Positions 33,480 to 43,576 of a stretch of 64,000 nt of DNA are shown piece by piece. Location of the stretch: contig OX393566.1 in the NCBI GenBank assembly GCA_947652115.1, positions 20,222,906 to 20,286,905 of the forward strand. The letters run 5' to 3'. Position 1 is the stretch's first letter. Every line of letters starts with the position of its first letter. Position numbers and translations under genes: made by a program. This stretch comes from Blastomussa wellsi (taxonomy: Eukaryota > Cnidaria > Anthozoa > Scleractinia > Plerogyridae). The notes under the pieces were generated by a model, which worked only from the letters and a program-made list of their open reading frames with translations, ran no database searches and was not told the DNA's origin.

Positions 33480-34206
33480 ATAAGCGAAAAACAGAATCAA
33501 CTTCTGTTTTATCGTTTTTCGTTTTATGTACAAACTTAAGCAGAAAAACGAATAATACAATCGACTGTTAATCGTTTTCTGTTTTTGCCAAAACTAAAAG
33601 AAATAAACGAAAAACAAAAATAAACTTCCGTTTCATTGTTTCTGTTTTTTTGCGCAAACTAAATCAAATAAACGAAATAGCAAAAATCAACTTCCGCTTT
33701 ATCGTTTTCTGTTTTTTGTCCAAACCAAAACAAATAAACGAAAAAGCAAAACTCGGCTTCTGTTTAATCATTTTCTGTTTTTTGCCCAAACTGAAACAAA
33801 TAAACGAAAAACAAAAATCAACTTCCGTTTTATCGTTTTCCGTTTTCCTCCCAAACGAAAACAACATTCTTGTCCCCAGAGGCCGCGATCCTTTTGGTCA
33901 GTACCAAGAATCACGACCTCTGGCCACCCCCAGCTTGTGAGCATGCGCAAAGTACTCGTTCTGTAGTTTTCAGCCAATCAGAATTGTCATATTCGACAAT
34001 GAGTCCGTGATTCGCGGACTTCCGGTTTTGGAGACGGCCAGAGGTCGTGATTCTTGGTGCTGACCAAAAGGATCGCTGCCTCTGGGGACGAGAATGACTA
34101 AAACAACCAAACGAAAAAGCAAACATCAACTTCCGTTTTATCATTTTCTGAAAACCAATAAACGAAAAACAAAAATAGACTTCTGTTTTATCGTTTCCTG
34201 TTTTAT
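33480..34206. repeat. Minisatellite with ~65-bp unit
   Basis: Tandem copies of a unit with AAATAAACGAAAAACAAAAA, CAACTTCCGTTTTATCG and TTTTCTGTTTTTTGCCCAAA; clear copies start near 33656, 33721 and 33787. The array is interrupted at 33865-34096 by a foldback element. Frames across it are repeat artefacts. An inverted array lies at 36490-36730. Confidence 0.85.
33865..34096. mobile_element. Foldback MITE inside the 65-bp minisatellite
   Basis: 232 bp with near-perfect inverted ends: CATTCTTGTCCCCAGAGG left, CCTCTGGGGACGAGAATG right, and matching GATCCTTTTGGTCAG and ACGACCTCTGGCC blocks inside. No coding capacity. I see no clear target duplication. Confidence 0.75.
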
Positions 34207-34569
34207 TTAAGGGCCCTGAACAGTATCTCGTTGTCATGTTACGCGGTTGCTATGTAAGTGCAATTTCATTTCCCGTGTTTGCGGGGCCTTTCCGCGTAGC
34301 GGCAAAATTTACTTCATACTTCTTTCTTTTTCGGCGAGAAACTTCTTACAATCACAGCAGAAACCTGTTAACTATTGAATGCAATATTTGTGAATGCACA
34401 GTGTAGATAAATTCAGATTTTTGTCACACAAAATGTTTGCAAAACAAACGAAAATAATACGTATTGCCGACGCGACATATTTTTTTGCAGAAGTGAGGTA
34501 CTTGTGAGTAACAAATGCGAACTATACGGAACTACAGCTCAGCACAGAAGCCTGGCTAAACCATGGTCA

Positions 34570-34750
34570 ACACACGACCGTTAAAAAGCTCCTTGGTAAC
34601 CCCGCTTTGATAATCGTCCTGAGGGGACCAGGGGAATCAAACAAAACTTGTTGAGAGCAATTGACGGTGCGGTTTACGGTGTGGTACTCCAGTGAAATAT
34701 AGTTTGTTAATGAGGCGGGGTTACCAAGAGGTTTTTTAACGGTCGTGTGT
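34570..34750. repeat. Foldback element nested in the TTAA element
   Basis: Ends ACACACGACCGTTAAAAA and TTTTTTAACGGTCGTGTGT pair, followed inward by TTGGTAACCCCGC / GCGGGGTTACCAA. About 180 bp, non-coding. Confidence 0.7.
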
Positions 34751-35865
34751 CGTGACGAGCGTGTACAGGCACAATGGAGATCTTTTTACCATGGATTTTT
34801 TAAAGCAAACGGCCGCTTCGCATCGATGACAGAGCCAGGACTGAGTTGCTGTTGAGTTAAAATGAAACTAGAACATCTCTTCTTGGAATTCGCGATGGAT
34901 TTGAGGCCGTTTGACCAATTTTAAGCTGGGATTTTTCGCTTGGCTCGTCGGGCGTTCCGAACTGGAGTGTACAGCCTTGTTCTTTTCTTTGTAGTGGGGA
35001 ACCCAGAAAGCGATAACTCGCCTAAATGGCCAAGAATCGGCAAAATAAGCGTTCAGACAAGAATAAAAACACAGTGAAAGTAAGGTAAGGCAATTTTATT
35101 TAAGATTTGGCAGTATTTCGGTTTGCTAAAAGGTGTTGTAAAATATTCCCATACAAACTCTTATATTTTTGCCATGACAGCTATTATGCAATATGATCCT
35201 GTTCACAACGTGAGCTTGGGCTGCCTGTGACTGAGGTAGTATTTTGATTTGTTTGTCGGCGAGCGAAGGCAAGAAAAAAGTGTCAGCGTCAATTGAAAAA
35301 CTGATCGGTAGTGAACCAGAATAAGCTGCCGAAAATTGCTCACCGAAACAGCTGAAATAATTAATTCGTTCTGTAGATAACAAAATTTCAAAGGAACAAA
35401 GCTGTTCATCTATTAATTCAACCGATCGAGCTATCAAGCACAAAAATTGACTACGCCGTTTACGCCTGTTTTGCAAACTTACAATTGATTATGATGAAAA
35501 TCAAACTGAAACTCCTTTTAATACTTATATTCAACTTCGTTTACATTTGTAGATAGCCTGTAGATGTTAACTGACGGCAGAAACGATTATTAAAGCTACG
35601 AGAAAGCAAGCAGGATTCAAGAAAAAGTTTGCTAAATGACGCTTTGCTGAATGTTGAAGCGTACGCGAGCAGTGAGGAAGCCAAATCATTGCGGCGATGT
35701 CAATTACAATGACTTCAGCCAATCAAACATTATAACGTTTTACTCCCGGTACAGTTAAAATTTCGTAGTTTTTGTCGAGAGAAAAAAAGCGCAGTTTCTG
35801 TTTTTTGCAGTATATCGAAAGAAATGTCGTAAGCATGCATTTTTGGAAAATCAAAATGACAAAAA

Positions 35866-35911
35866 AATGACACAAAAAATGTGGTTATCAAACCACATTT
35901 TTTGTCATTAT
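35866..35911. repeat. Short hairpin
   Basis: ATGACA..AAAAAATGTGGTT then AACCACATTTTTTGTCAT form a ~20-bp stem. May be a relic of a small foldback element. Confidence 0.6.
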
Positions 35912-36489
35912 TTTTAAAGTTTTCGTGCTAACGAAAAACAAATGCTTACAATTCAATTCTTTTGACCTGATACTGCAAAGTGGGAATAAGACCGTAAGTG
36001 TCTTCCGGAAAACTAGATTTTTTGTTCTGGGTCACGTGACATTGGGCGTGTCCCGATGACGTCATCAACTTGTTTGCAATAACACTCAAAGTCCACTGTC
36101 TGAATTTCGTTTCATGAAAGCAATGCTAAGTTAAGTTGCAGCTGACTTACTTTTCCCTAGCAACGGCTCAAAAAGATACTGGTCAGGGCCCTTAAGAACT
36201 CTTGGGGGTACATGTCCTTATGGGAAATTTCATTGGCAGGGTAGGAGGAGTCCTGTGGATTGAGGCTCATTTGCAATTTTAGCGGGAACTCCCGGCCAGT
36301 GATAAGCCCTCTTATTTTCAGCTCTTAAGTCGCTATTGCTGATTGGCTATAGGAGGAACAAAAGTGTTGAACGGTCAGTCGCTGTTTTTATTGCTTTTTC
36401 TTATCAAGTGTTAGAACTAGACGTACAGGGTATAGACGTATAGAGTAGGATGCTGTGTATGCATCTTGGTGGTGCTTTGAAAACGATAC

Positions 36490-36730
36490 AATGGAAATTA
36501 ATTTTTGCTTTTTCGTTTATTTGTTTCAGTTTGGGCAAAGAAACAGAAAACGATTAAACAGAAGCCGAGTTTTGCTTTTTCTTTCGTTTATTTGTTTTGG
36601 TTTGGGCAAAAAACAGAAAACGATAAAGCGGAAGTTGATTTTTGTTTTTCGTTTATTTCTTTTAGTTTGGGAAAAAACAGAAAGCGATTAACTGAAGTCG
36701 ATTGTAGTATTCGTTTTTCTGTTTAAGTTT
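36490..36730. repeat. Inverted copy of the 65-bp minisatellite
   Basis: About four units of the 33480-34206 array in opposite orientation (for example GTTTATTTGTTTCAGTTTGG, AACAGAAAACGATTAAA). The two arrays form large inverted repeats around 34.2-36.5 kb. Confidence 0.8.
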
Positions 36731-37309
36731 GTCCATGAAAATAGCATTTATCTCAAAACATTCCAAGAAACCCGTTGGTTGAATTATAGAGATAATAAAT
36801 AATCGGATTTAATTGTCTCGGAAACGTTGTTTAATTCGTATTTGTGAGTCTATTTATTTATGAATTGTTATCGTTTTGGCGGTGCACACCATGTTGTACC
36901 TTTTAAGGTCATTGCCCTGAAATATAACTGACAATAGATTTTCGTTCAAACTTTGCCCATTTGTTGTTCATCGTAAGGGGATTTAAATTTTGTAATTAAA
37001 AAGAGGGGTTCCCATATTCGTTTAGGAGCAGGAGCACCTTGAAAATACCCCATAATTCATTAAAATATCAGCTTCAGAAATGTTTTCATTTGACCAGCTC
37101 ATGCCACGTCTTATGGGAGAAGAAAAAAATAGGGAGAAAGCAAAACAAGAGAAAAAAACTATAGATATACTGTATCGCCTTCAAGGAACAATTTAATATA
37201 TGTTTCATTATGAAAGCACGCATTTCCAGTCGACCTTGATTCAACTTGTTACCAGCATGCAGTGATCTCGAGGCCACAATATCTGTTCAATAAGTTCACG
37301 TTTCCGTCG

Positions 37310-37315
37310 ATTGTT
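37310..37315. other. Target site duplication, left (ATTGTT)
   Basis: ATTGTT immediately before the left TIR equals ATTGTT at 54382-54387. Six bp is the duplication length characteristic of Polintons/Mavericks. Confidence 0.95.
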
Positions 37316-37442
37316 AGTAGTATAGGGATTGACAGTTCGAGCGCATTTTTCAGCAGAATTTTTTTCGAGCGCATTTTTCAGCAGAATTTTTCAGCAAATT
37401 TTTTCAGCAGAATTTTTTCAATAATTTTTTTAATAATTTTTT
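37316..37442 (+). repeat. Polinton terminal inverted repeat, left
   Basis: 127 bp identical to the reverse complement of 54255-54381. Inside are short direct repeats of TTTTTCAGCAGAATTTTT and CGAGCGCATTTTTCAGC. A further 57 bp (37445-37501) matches the complement of 53932-53988. Confidence 0.95.
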
Positions 37443-37569
37443 TTACTGAAATCCAGTATTAAATTTCAGTATTATATATAAGTATTAAATTTCAGTATTG
37501 GATTATAGGTCTGTTGTTGAAAATTTTTATGAAAATATGTTAATTATTTGTATCCGCGGAATTATATGT

Positions 37570-37884
37570 TTATATCATTTGTTCTAACATAAGATTGAAT
37601 GTCTTATTATATCTTAGATAAGATTGTCTTACTTCTCTTTGTACATCTTTTATTGATCTATTTCTGATGTCATCATCACTTTCATCTATTCCATAATAAT
37701 CATTATATTTATGTATCTTTGAAATTCTATCACAAATAAATGTATCTAAAAGGTCTTTCCATAATTCATCTTTTTTTATTTCATTATCTATATGTTTATG
37801 TGAATTTAAATGACTTTTTTTACTATTTAATTTATAATCTTTATTACAAATTTCACATGTCCAATATTCAACAGTTTTTTCCAT
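37570..37884 (-). CDS. Small C2H2 zinc-finger protein
   Basis: 104 residues. One finger near the N-terminus: CEIC at about 10-13 and SHLNSHKH with two histidines. The rest is acidic/basic helix-forming sequence (KYNDYYGIDESDDDIRNR) with no recognised domain. Likely binds nucleic acid. Start: first Met, preceded on the minus strand by AAAATATATAGAAT, the motif found before the BRO-N, AT-hook and polymerase genes, so probably early. Only 39 bp separate it from the divergent gene at 37924, implying a shared bidirectional promoter. Confidence 0.65.
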   Translation of the reverse strand: MEKTVEYWTCEICNKDYKLNSKKSHLNSHKHIDNEIKKDELWKDLLDTFICDRISKIHKYNDYYGIDESDDDIRNRSIKDVQREVRQSYLRYNKTFNLMLEQMI

Positions 37885-37923
37885 TCTATATTCTATATAT
37901 TTTCTTATATAATAATATATAAG
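37885..37923. promoter_or_regulatory. Putative bidirectional early promoter
   Basis: 39-bp AT-only-rich spacer between divergent genes. On the minus strand it ends AAATATATAGAATATG, on the plus strand TAATATATAAGATG, both like the AT-rich element before the replication genes. Confidence 0.45.
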
Positions 37924-38717
37924 ATGAATTATACTGATAGACTTAGTTGTTATGATAAATATTATGATGATCTAATAATTGGTGATGAAATCATAAACTG
38001 TAATTATAACCTAAATGTTTTAAAAAAAAGAATTAATAAAATGGATTTTTTAAAAAAAGTAATTGATAATAAAGCCCCAATATTAAAATCAGATGTTCCT
38101 ACTTATGTCATAACTTGTAATAATATACTACATAATGAATTAAGAGATTTAAAAGAAGATTATTGTCCTTTTTGTGAAAAACCTATATTAGATGAAGTTA
38201 TAAAATGTTGTAGTGAACCAAATGAAAAGAGATTTGAAAAATGTTGTAGTAAACAAAATATACAAAATCTAAATAATTTTTTAACATGTTTAAATTGTGG
38301 TTCAGTTCATAATACTGAGGGTATAATAGATTACTTTAACTTTTATGAAAATATATTTAAAATCAAAAGAAAATCAGTATATTGTATAAAATATCATGTT
38401 AATAATATTTTATGGATGATATAAAAAAAAATAATATTCAATTAACTATTAAAAATAAAAATAAGATTAAAGAAATATTTTCAGAGATTAATAAGATTGT
38501 TCCTAAAATTGATCCATCAAGAAAAAGAATAATAAGCATAAATTTTATCATAATGAAATTATTTATAATGCTTGAGCTTCCTTATGAATCTATAAAAATA
38601 ACTAAATCCAAGAGAACATTTAAATATTATGAAAAATATTGGGAAAAGATTATATCATTGATTGGTGATAAAATTAAATCTATTCTTCAGGACAAAATAT
38701 CTGATCATATTTTATAA
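37924..38717 (+). CDS. Candidate VLTF3/TFIIB-like late transcription factor, frameshifted
   Basis: Two overlapping open frames (37924-38424 and 38412-38717) that look like halves of one protein. The first carries Cys pairs CPFC and CLNC about 55 residues apart, a zinc-ribbon-like arrangement with an extra cysteine-rich loop (KCC, KCCSK), ending in YCIKYHVNNI. The second is helical and basic (MDDIKKNN..., then YYEKYWEKII). A zinc ribbon followed by helices resembles poxvirus-type late transcription factor 3 homologs in large DNA viruses and some Polinton-like elements; this rests on layout recalled from the family, not a computed match. Such a factor would activate the structural genes, which share an upstream motif here. 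The break at about 38412-38424 is a one-base shift, so the gene is broken or misassembled. Confidence 0.5.
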
Positions 38718-39174
38718 AAAATTTATCAACAATAGGTTCAATATCAATAACATAACTATCAATATTATTCATTGAATTAATTAAACATTCTCTGTCAAAT
38801 TCACCTAATCTCATTGCATATTTTATCATAATTAATAGATGATTATAACTTTGATAAGCATATGTTGAATTTTGTATTTTCAAATCAAGGTCTTTATGCT
38901 TCATCCAACCTTGAATTAGAAGTGCTGTCGTACTAATAGCAATCAAACTAATACCACCTGTTGCTAAAGAAGAGGCTATACCTCCAGAAGCAAAGATGAT
39001 AGACAGTGAGTTCCCCAACAATTTCCATTTTTTAAAGTGTTTTACAGCTTGTTTATATACCCAACACTTTCTATGATATGTGTGGTAGTATGATTTTAAT
39101 TCCTTTATCTGATTTTCTGTCAGTTTGTTTGATATGTGATTCCAGTTAAATATGCTTTTACGTTGATCTTTCAT
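38680..39174 (-). CDS. Two-TM SLATT-like membrane protein
   Basis: 164 residues: N-terminal amphipathic helices (NQIKELKSYYHTYHRKCW), a pair of hydrophobic segments (about 53-70 and 73-89, sequence GNSLSIIFASGGIASSLATG and following), then a C-terminal helical region. This helix-2TM-helix layout resembles SLATT-family membrane proteins, best known as bacterial effectors that pair with nucleotide-sensing partners. Function in the Polinton is unknown; membrane disruption or virion-membrane roles are possible. Its 3' end overlaps the candidate transcription factor by 38 bp tail to tail. Upstream on the minus strand is AATATATTATAT. Confidence 0.5.
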   Translation of the reverse strand: MKDQRKSIFNWNHISNKLTENQIKELKSYYHTYHRKCWVYKQAVKHFKKWKLLGNSLSIIFASGGIASSLATGGISLIAISTTALLIQGWMKHKDLDLKIQNSTYAYQSYNHLLIMIKYAMRLGEFDRECLINSMNNIDSYVIDIEPIVDKFFIKYDQIFCPEE

Positions 39175-39197
39175 ATATAATATATTATTCCATCATA

Positions 39198-39323
39198 TTA
39201 TATATTATCTATACTTCCATCTATTTGTTCAATAACATCCTCAACTTCATCCATTGTTTTTCTGCAGCAAAGAATGAAGTCTTTTACTTTCTTCAACCAA
39301 ATTCTTATCTTTTCAGTTTTCAT
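39198..39323 (-). CDS. Small 41-codon ORF, unknown
   Basis: ATG at 39323 to TAA at 39198, encoding a Lys-rich N-terminus (MKTEKIRIWLKKVKDF), a CC pair and an acidic C-terminus. It fits between the SLATT-like and fibre-like genes in the same direction, with an AT-rich leader (TATAATATAAAC). No family recognised; kept because the spacing suits a gene. Confidence 0.35.
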   Translation of the reverse strand: MKTEKIRIWLKKVKDFILCCRKTMDEVEDVIEQIDGSIDNI

Positions 39324-39363
39324 ATATCAATTGTTTATATTATAATCAGATCATGATTGATGC

Positions 39364-41617
39364 TTATATGAAATATACACCATTTGCTTTTTCCAAAAAG
39401 CTGACTTTATGAAATTCTTTATCATAAATATTGTAAAAATTTTTGGAGAATCCAATTCGTTGTATTTTATAAGGTATATTGATTAGAATTTGATTTAGTA
39501 TTTGATTTGGCATTAGTGCTTTTGGATGTGGAAATGGAGTTGGTTCCATTGTCTCGTTGATATGTCCACCTTGACATATTATGACCTTATATGTGGTGTC
39601 TTGTTTACAAAACCACAACATGAGATGTTTATCCCGATAATTTGGTAGTATTTCTTCTTCATATTCTGATATAGTAAATTTTGGATCTTTGCTTTTTTCT
39701 ATTTTTGACCTAATTAATAAAAATTTATCATTTCTTATAATAACAAATGGCATTGAAATGGTATGATTTAACCAACCGATGTTGTAATTTTTACCTTTGA
39801 AGCTGCTGTTGTGAATAAAACTTACGAATAATGTGAAGGTGTTGGTGTTATCTGATGGTCTATATGATAGATCATGATATGATGGTATATATGATCTACC
39901 ATCTGGTGGTCTATATGAATTATCATCTGATGGTTTGTATAATCTATCATCTAATGGTATATATGATCTCTCAATACTCAAGCCTTGTTTGATATCATAA
40001 TTATCCAGATCAATTGTATTTTTTAAAATCAATTTACCACCAATCGACTTTATAACCGATCCATAACTGTTCTTCATATCAAATGTATTTGGGTCCAGAA
40101 GGTCATAATAATACTCAAATATTTCACGATAATAGCTTTGATTCTGTTTTTCATTGATTAAATCATTCAATTTTGTTTCAAGACTCAAACAGTATGCAGC
40201 AAGTTGTTTATAATTAACAGCACCAGAATCGATAGTATCTTCTTTTATCCCAATAATTTCTTTACTACCCATATCAATGACTTCATTCATTACAATCTTA
40301 CCATCACCAACAGTCCATAAAGCATCATAAATACTTGGTTCTACATTTGATTGAAGACCTTTAACACCATAAAATAGTATGTATGTCTGAAGTTTTGCAG
40401 GATATGATTCCCCAGTTTTCATTTTCATAATAACATCGATATATAAATAGTTGTTTCCAATATTTTGTGTTTTAGTGAACTGAACAATCAATCTAACATA
40501 ATTATCAAAGACCTTTTTCAAAACAATATGAATCGTTTCAATGGAACTAACACCGTTGATAGATATAGTATCGCGATCGATATTGTTATCAGTCCAAATA
40601 AGTTCAAAAGCCATTGTGTAATCACTATTAGGTAAAACATATAGATTAACCGCTATTCTCGAACTATAATATCCTCTATTCGAGTCCAAAAGTAGTTTTG
40701 TGTCAACAGCATTTTTATTTATTGAATGAGGACTTGATTGCACAGTCACCACATCTCCAAATTCTACATCATCTTCTTCAGTTAATTGTCCACTAGGATT
40801 ATCCATAATATATTTGAAAACATTTAATCTGTTGGAAGCGGTTACATGTGATTGACTCACATGATCTTCCATATACTTTTTAGTGGTTAAATCATTATCA
40901 TTTGTTGGATTTGCTGAATTGATTATTTTGTGAGTATTATTAAAGTTTATATTACCATTCATATTTCCACCTGATATGTTGAGTTTTACTGCAACTTGAT
41001 TATCAACATACGCTTTATTAGCACCATGACGTGAAGAAGAAGGATTAGCCATTCCAACAACTTTATTATTGTTCATGTCTAATACCCCAAAAATATCAAG
41101 AGTGCCATTGATGGAATCGCCTGATTTGCTTACCTTTGTATTTAGTTGAGTGTTTATCCATTTTTTAGTAGCAGCGTCTTGATCATCAATGGGATCTTTT
41201 AGGTTTATTATCTTTTTTTGGTTCATGTCAAGATCACCAGTCATTTGTTTTGATCCATCAAGAGGTAATAAACTATTACTAGTCAAGTCGACATATTTTT
41301 TGCTCACCAAATCATTGTCTCCAAAAAGCCCATCATGATATGGTTCTGTGTTTCTAATAACATGTTGATTTAAATCAAAATAATTACCATCTTTGTCTTT
41401 TTTGAGGAATTTACTATTTAGGTATTCTTTATTAACACCCGACTTCAGATCTGTTACGTAGTGATCATAGCTATCATCCTCAGCGACATCTGGAGGGCAT
41501 TCAAGATTCCTTATTAGTTTATAATCGAGATCATAATTTTCATCATGTCATGAAATTGTATAGTTGTCTGAAGTTTGAGGCTACATCATCTTTAACATCA
41601 AAATTTGGTATTTTCAT
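39364..41617 (-). CDS. Large fibre-like protein, frameshifted near its start
   Basis: The main frame (39364-41310, open up to about 41548) has repeated blocks of the type DMNQKKIINLKDPIDDQDAA + TKKW, LDMNNNKVVGMANP + KAYVD and INSANPTNDNDLTTKKY: a 40-50-residue repeat ending in (T/N)KKYV, as in trimeric tail-fibre shafts of phages and virus-like elements. The C-terminal half (about 400-650) is unlike the repeats and could be a receptor-binding head; a short degenerate motif SY(R/I)P is repeated five to six times there. The likely start is ATG at 41617, reached through a one-base shift at about 41549, because no Met exists in the main frame upstream and CCAATATAGTATA precedes 41617. It probably decorates the particle and binds host cells. 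Confidence 0.6.
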
Positions 41618-41630
41618 TATACTATATTGG
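41618..41630 (-). promoter_or_regulatory. Putative late motif before the fibre-like gene
   Basis: Minus strand reads CCAATATAGTATA directly before ATG, matching the AATAGTATA(A)ATG end of the motif before the capsid genes. Confidence 0.45.
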
Positions 41631-41651
41631 TATATTAATTCAATATAATGT

Positions 41652-41724
41652 GGTGTTCAACATAGTGTTCAACATAATGTTGAACGTTGTGTTCAACACA
41701 GTGTTCAACATAATGTTGAACGTT
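41652..41724. repeat. GTTCAACAT palindromic repeat cluster
   Basis: Four GTTCAACA(C/T)A units with TGTTGAAC(G) complements, able to form alternative hairpins. It lies between the divergent fibre-like and structural genes and so may be an operator or transcription boundary. Confidence 0.6.
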
Positions 41725-41753
41725 ATTTTTTATATACGATTTTCATTTTTTAT

Positions 41754-41769
41754 GTAACATAATAATATA
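41754..41769 (+). promoter_or_regulatory. Putative late motif before the 41777 gene
   Basis: GTAACATAATAATATA, 7 bp before ATG 41777; near-identical to 43559-43574 and 43931-43946. Confidence 0.6.
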
Positions 41770-41776
41770 ACAACAA

Positions 41777-42759
41777 ATGAGTTTACTTAGATGGAAAGAA
41801 CTCGCAAAAAGTAAATCTGAATTAGGGAATAAAATCAATTATGTCCATGATACAATTACAAAACATAATATTGGTCAGCAGACAAGCCAAGAGTCATTAC
41901 AGAAGGTATTCAAACCAGTGACAAGTAAATTAGATCATGTAATTAAAACTAATTTGGTTTCAAATATGCTTCGAAAGAGAAAACAACGGATTATGGTATT
42001 GAGGAAGATCCATATGAAGACATGGATGTAGAAGGTCTGATTGATTATGGTGATTATGTGCCACCACAGCAAGAAAAACAAATAGTACCAAAACCACCAA
42101 CATATGAAGAATCTTTACAAGATCTTATGGAAGGAAAGAAGGAGATTTATGTCGATCCCCAATATTTGCCCCAAGATCCTCAGGAGCTGCCACCTGAATA
42201 TGATGATGAAGAAGTTGATTATGCAATAGATGATGAGGATAAAACCAAATTTATTTTAAATGATATTGGTCTTACAGATTATGAAAATGTTGAAAAGGTT
42301 CTTAATATGCCAGAAATGACTGCTCAAAAAACCAACAATTATATCCAAAAAATAATAAAGGATGCAATCTATAAAAGGGATCAATTGAAGGGTTATAAAA
42401 CAAATGTTACAAATCAATACAAAAAAGGGGTTATCACAGAAGCTGATAGACAGGAGCAAAATAAAAGAATAGACAATGCAAGAATGGTTTTAAATGAATA
42501 CATAAAACATTATAAAATTAAAATGAAAGGTTCCGGGATCAAAGGCCGAAGAAGACAGAGAGGTGGTAATATTATGTTTTTCAATGATGTAAAGCAGCTT
42601 CTCAAGAAATTAGAATTAATCATTGGTGAAGTTATTGCAGGTAACACATCAATTCAGATGAGAAATACAGGAGTTAATATATTGGACACATTATTGAAAA
42701 TGGCAACAATTAATAGATCGCAGTATAATAAATTGTATAATAAGTATTTCAAAGTATAA
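41777..42759 (+). CDS. Structural-block protein of unknown function, frameshifted
   Basis: Two overlapping frames (41777-42031 and 42022-42759) join with a one-base shift near 41975-41985. The N-terminal part is polar (VHDTITKHNIGQQTSQ), the middle is acidic and Pro-rich (PPTYEESLQDLMEGK, with a PPxY late-domain-like PPTYEES), then DDEDKTKFILNDIGLTDYEN, a basic GSGIKGRRRQRGGN segment and a helical tail. RGGN may be a site for the element's adenain-like protease, which favours GG-containing sites. Being first in the capsid block and having a late motif, it is probably a virion or assembly protein. No named family recognised. Confidence 0.5.
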
Positions 42760-42764
42760 TTTAT

Positions 42765-42780
42765 GTAAATGTATTATATA
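42765..42780 (+). promoter_or_regulatory. Putative late motif variant before the minor capsid gene
   Basis: GTAAATGTATTATATA, 3 bp before ATG 42784, a variant of GTAACATAATAGTATA. Confidence 0.4.
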
Positions 42781-42783
42781 CAT

Positions 42784-43554
42784 ATGGATCGAGAGATTGT
42801 ATTGTCATCATATAGTGTCAAAAATCAAGGAAACAACACTCCTCAGAATTTTACAACTAAATTCACACATCCCATAATATTGAGTAAAAATTCTGAATAT
42901 GTGGTAGGCCTTAACCGAATCGTTAACATGTCGTTCACATGGTTCAATGTAAATTCCTCGTATAATAATCAATTAATAAAGTATAGCTCTGATAACGGCT
43001 CAACATTTCATGAAATTACTTTCCCAGCAGGAGTTTGGAATTATACAGATTTCGATACGTACATCAAGGACATAACTAAGATTGAAAAAGTTGTACCAAA
43101 TGGTCCAAATACTGTTGATTATCCCATCACTCTTGAATTCAGCAATACAACATTCAGAGTCACAGTCACATTAGCTCAAAATTACCAACTTGATTTAACA
43201 GCAAGCAATTTCAATGAACTGATTGGGTTTGAAAAGGTATTACTGAAAGATGAATTGAATGTAGGACCAAAAGTGCCTAATCTCAGTCAAGATACTGACG
43301 TACTCAATATTCATTGTGACCTCATCAATGATTCACTTGTAGACGGTCAAGATACAGACATTATTTATTCCTTCTCAACCAGCGTGCTTCGATCAAGTTA
43401 CTCCTTTACCATCGAACCGCGAAGAGTCACATTCAATCCCGTCAATAAAATTAGTATAAGTAGTATCAGGATACATATCACAGATGGAAAAAGGAGATTA
43501 ATCAACTTAAATGGAGCAGATACAGCTTTTTCACTGATTCTGAAAAGGGTATAA
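42784..43554 (+). CDS. Probable minor capsid (penton-like) protein
   Basis: 256 residues, beginning MDREIVLSSYS. The sequence is β-rich with short hydrophobic strands (YVVGLNRIVNMSFTW, TFRVTVTLAQNYQLDL, SSIRIHITDGKRRLI), fitting a single jelly roll of the type that forms pentons in Polintons and adintoviruses. It lies two genes upstream of the major capsid candidate, a normal place for the penton gene. Start chosen at 42784 rather than 42769, because the in-frame Met at 42769 lies inside the upstream AT-rich motif. The frame is intact. Identification is by position and strand pattern, not a diagnostic motif. Confidence 0.5.
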   Translation: MDREIVLSSYSVKNQGNNTPQNFTTKFTHPIILSKNSEYVVGLNRIVNMSFTWFNVNSSYNNQLIKYSSDNGSTFHEITFPAGVWNYTDFDTYIKDITKIEKVVPNGPNTVDYPITLEFSNTTFRVTVTLAQNYQLDLTASNFNELIGFEKVLLKDELNVGPKVPNLSQDTDVLNIHCDLINDSLVDGQDTDIIYSFSTSVLRSSYSFTIEPRRVTFNPVNKISISSIRIHITDGKRRLINLNGADTAFSLILKRV

Positions 43555-43558
43555 TAAT

Positions 43559-43574
43559 GTAACATAATAGTATA
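43559..43574 (+). promoter_or_regulatory. Putative late motif before the 43577 gene
   Basis: GTAACATAATAGTATA, 2 bp before ATG; 15 of 16 bases equal the copy before the major capsid gene. Confidence 0.65.
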
Positions 43575-43576
43575 AA

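Larger units (their letters stand above)
34211..36191. mobile_element. TTAA-type element, about 2 kb, no transposase seen
   Basis: TTAA at 34207-34210 and 36192-36195 bounds inverted ends GGGCCCTGAACAGTATC and GATACTGGTCAGGGCCC (16 of 17 matching). No open frame inside has a recognisable transposase, so it is probably non-autonomous. Contains a smaller foldback at 34570-34750 and a hairpin near 35866-35911. Confidence 0.75.

Noticed and set aside
33650..33940. Ile/Asn/Lys-rich ORFs in the 65-bp repeat (also 36455-36726)
   Set aside because: Repeat-derived, found on both strands.
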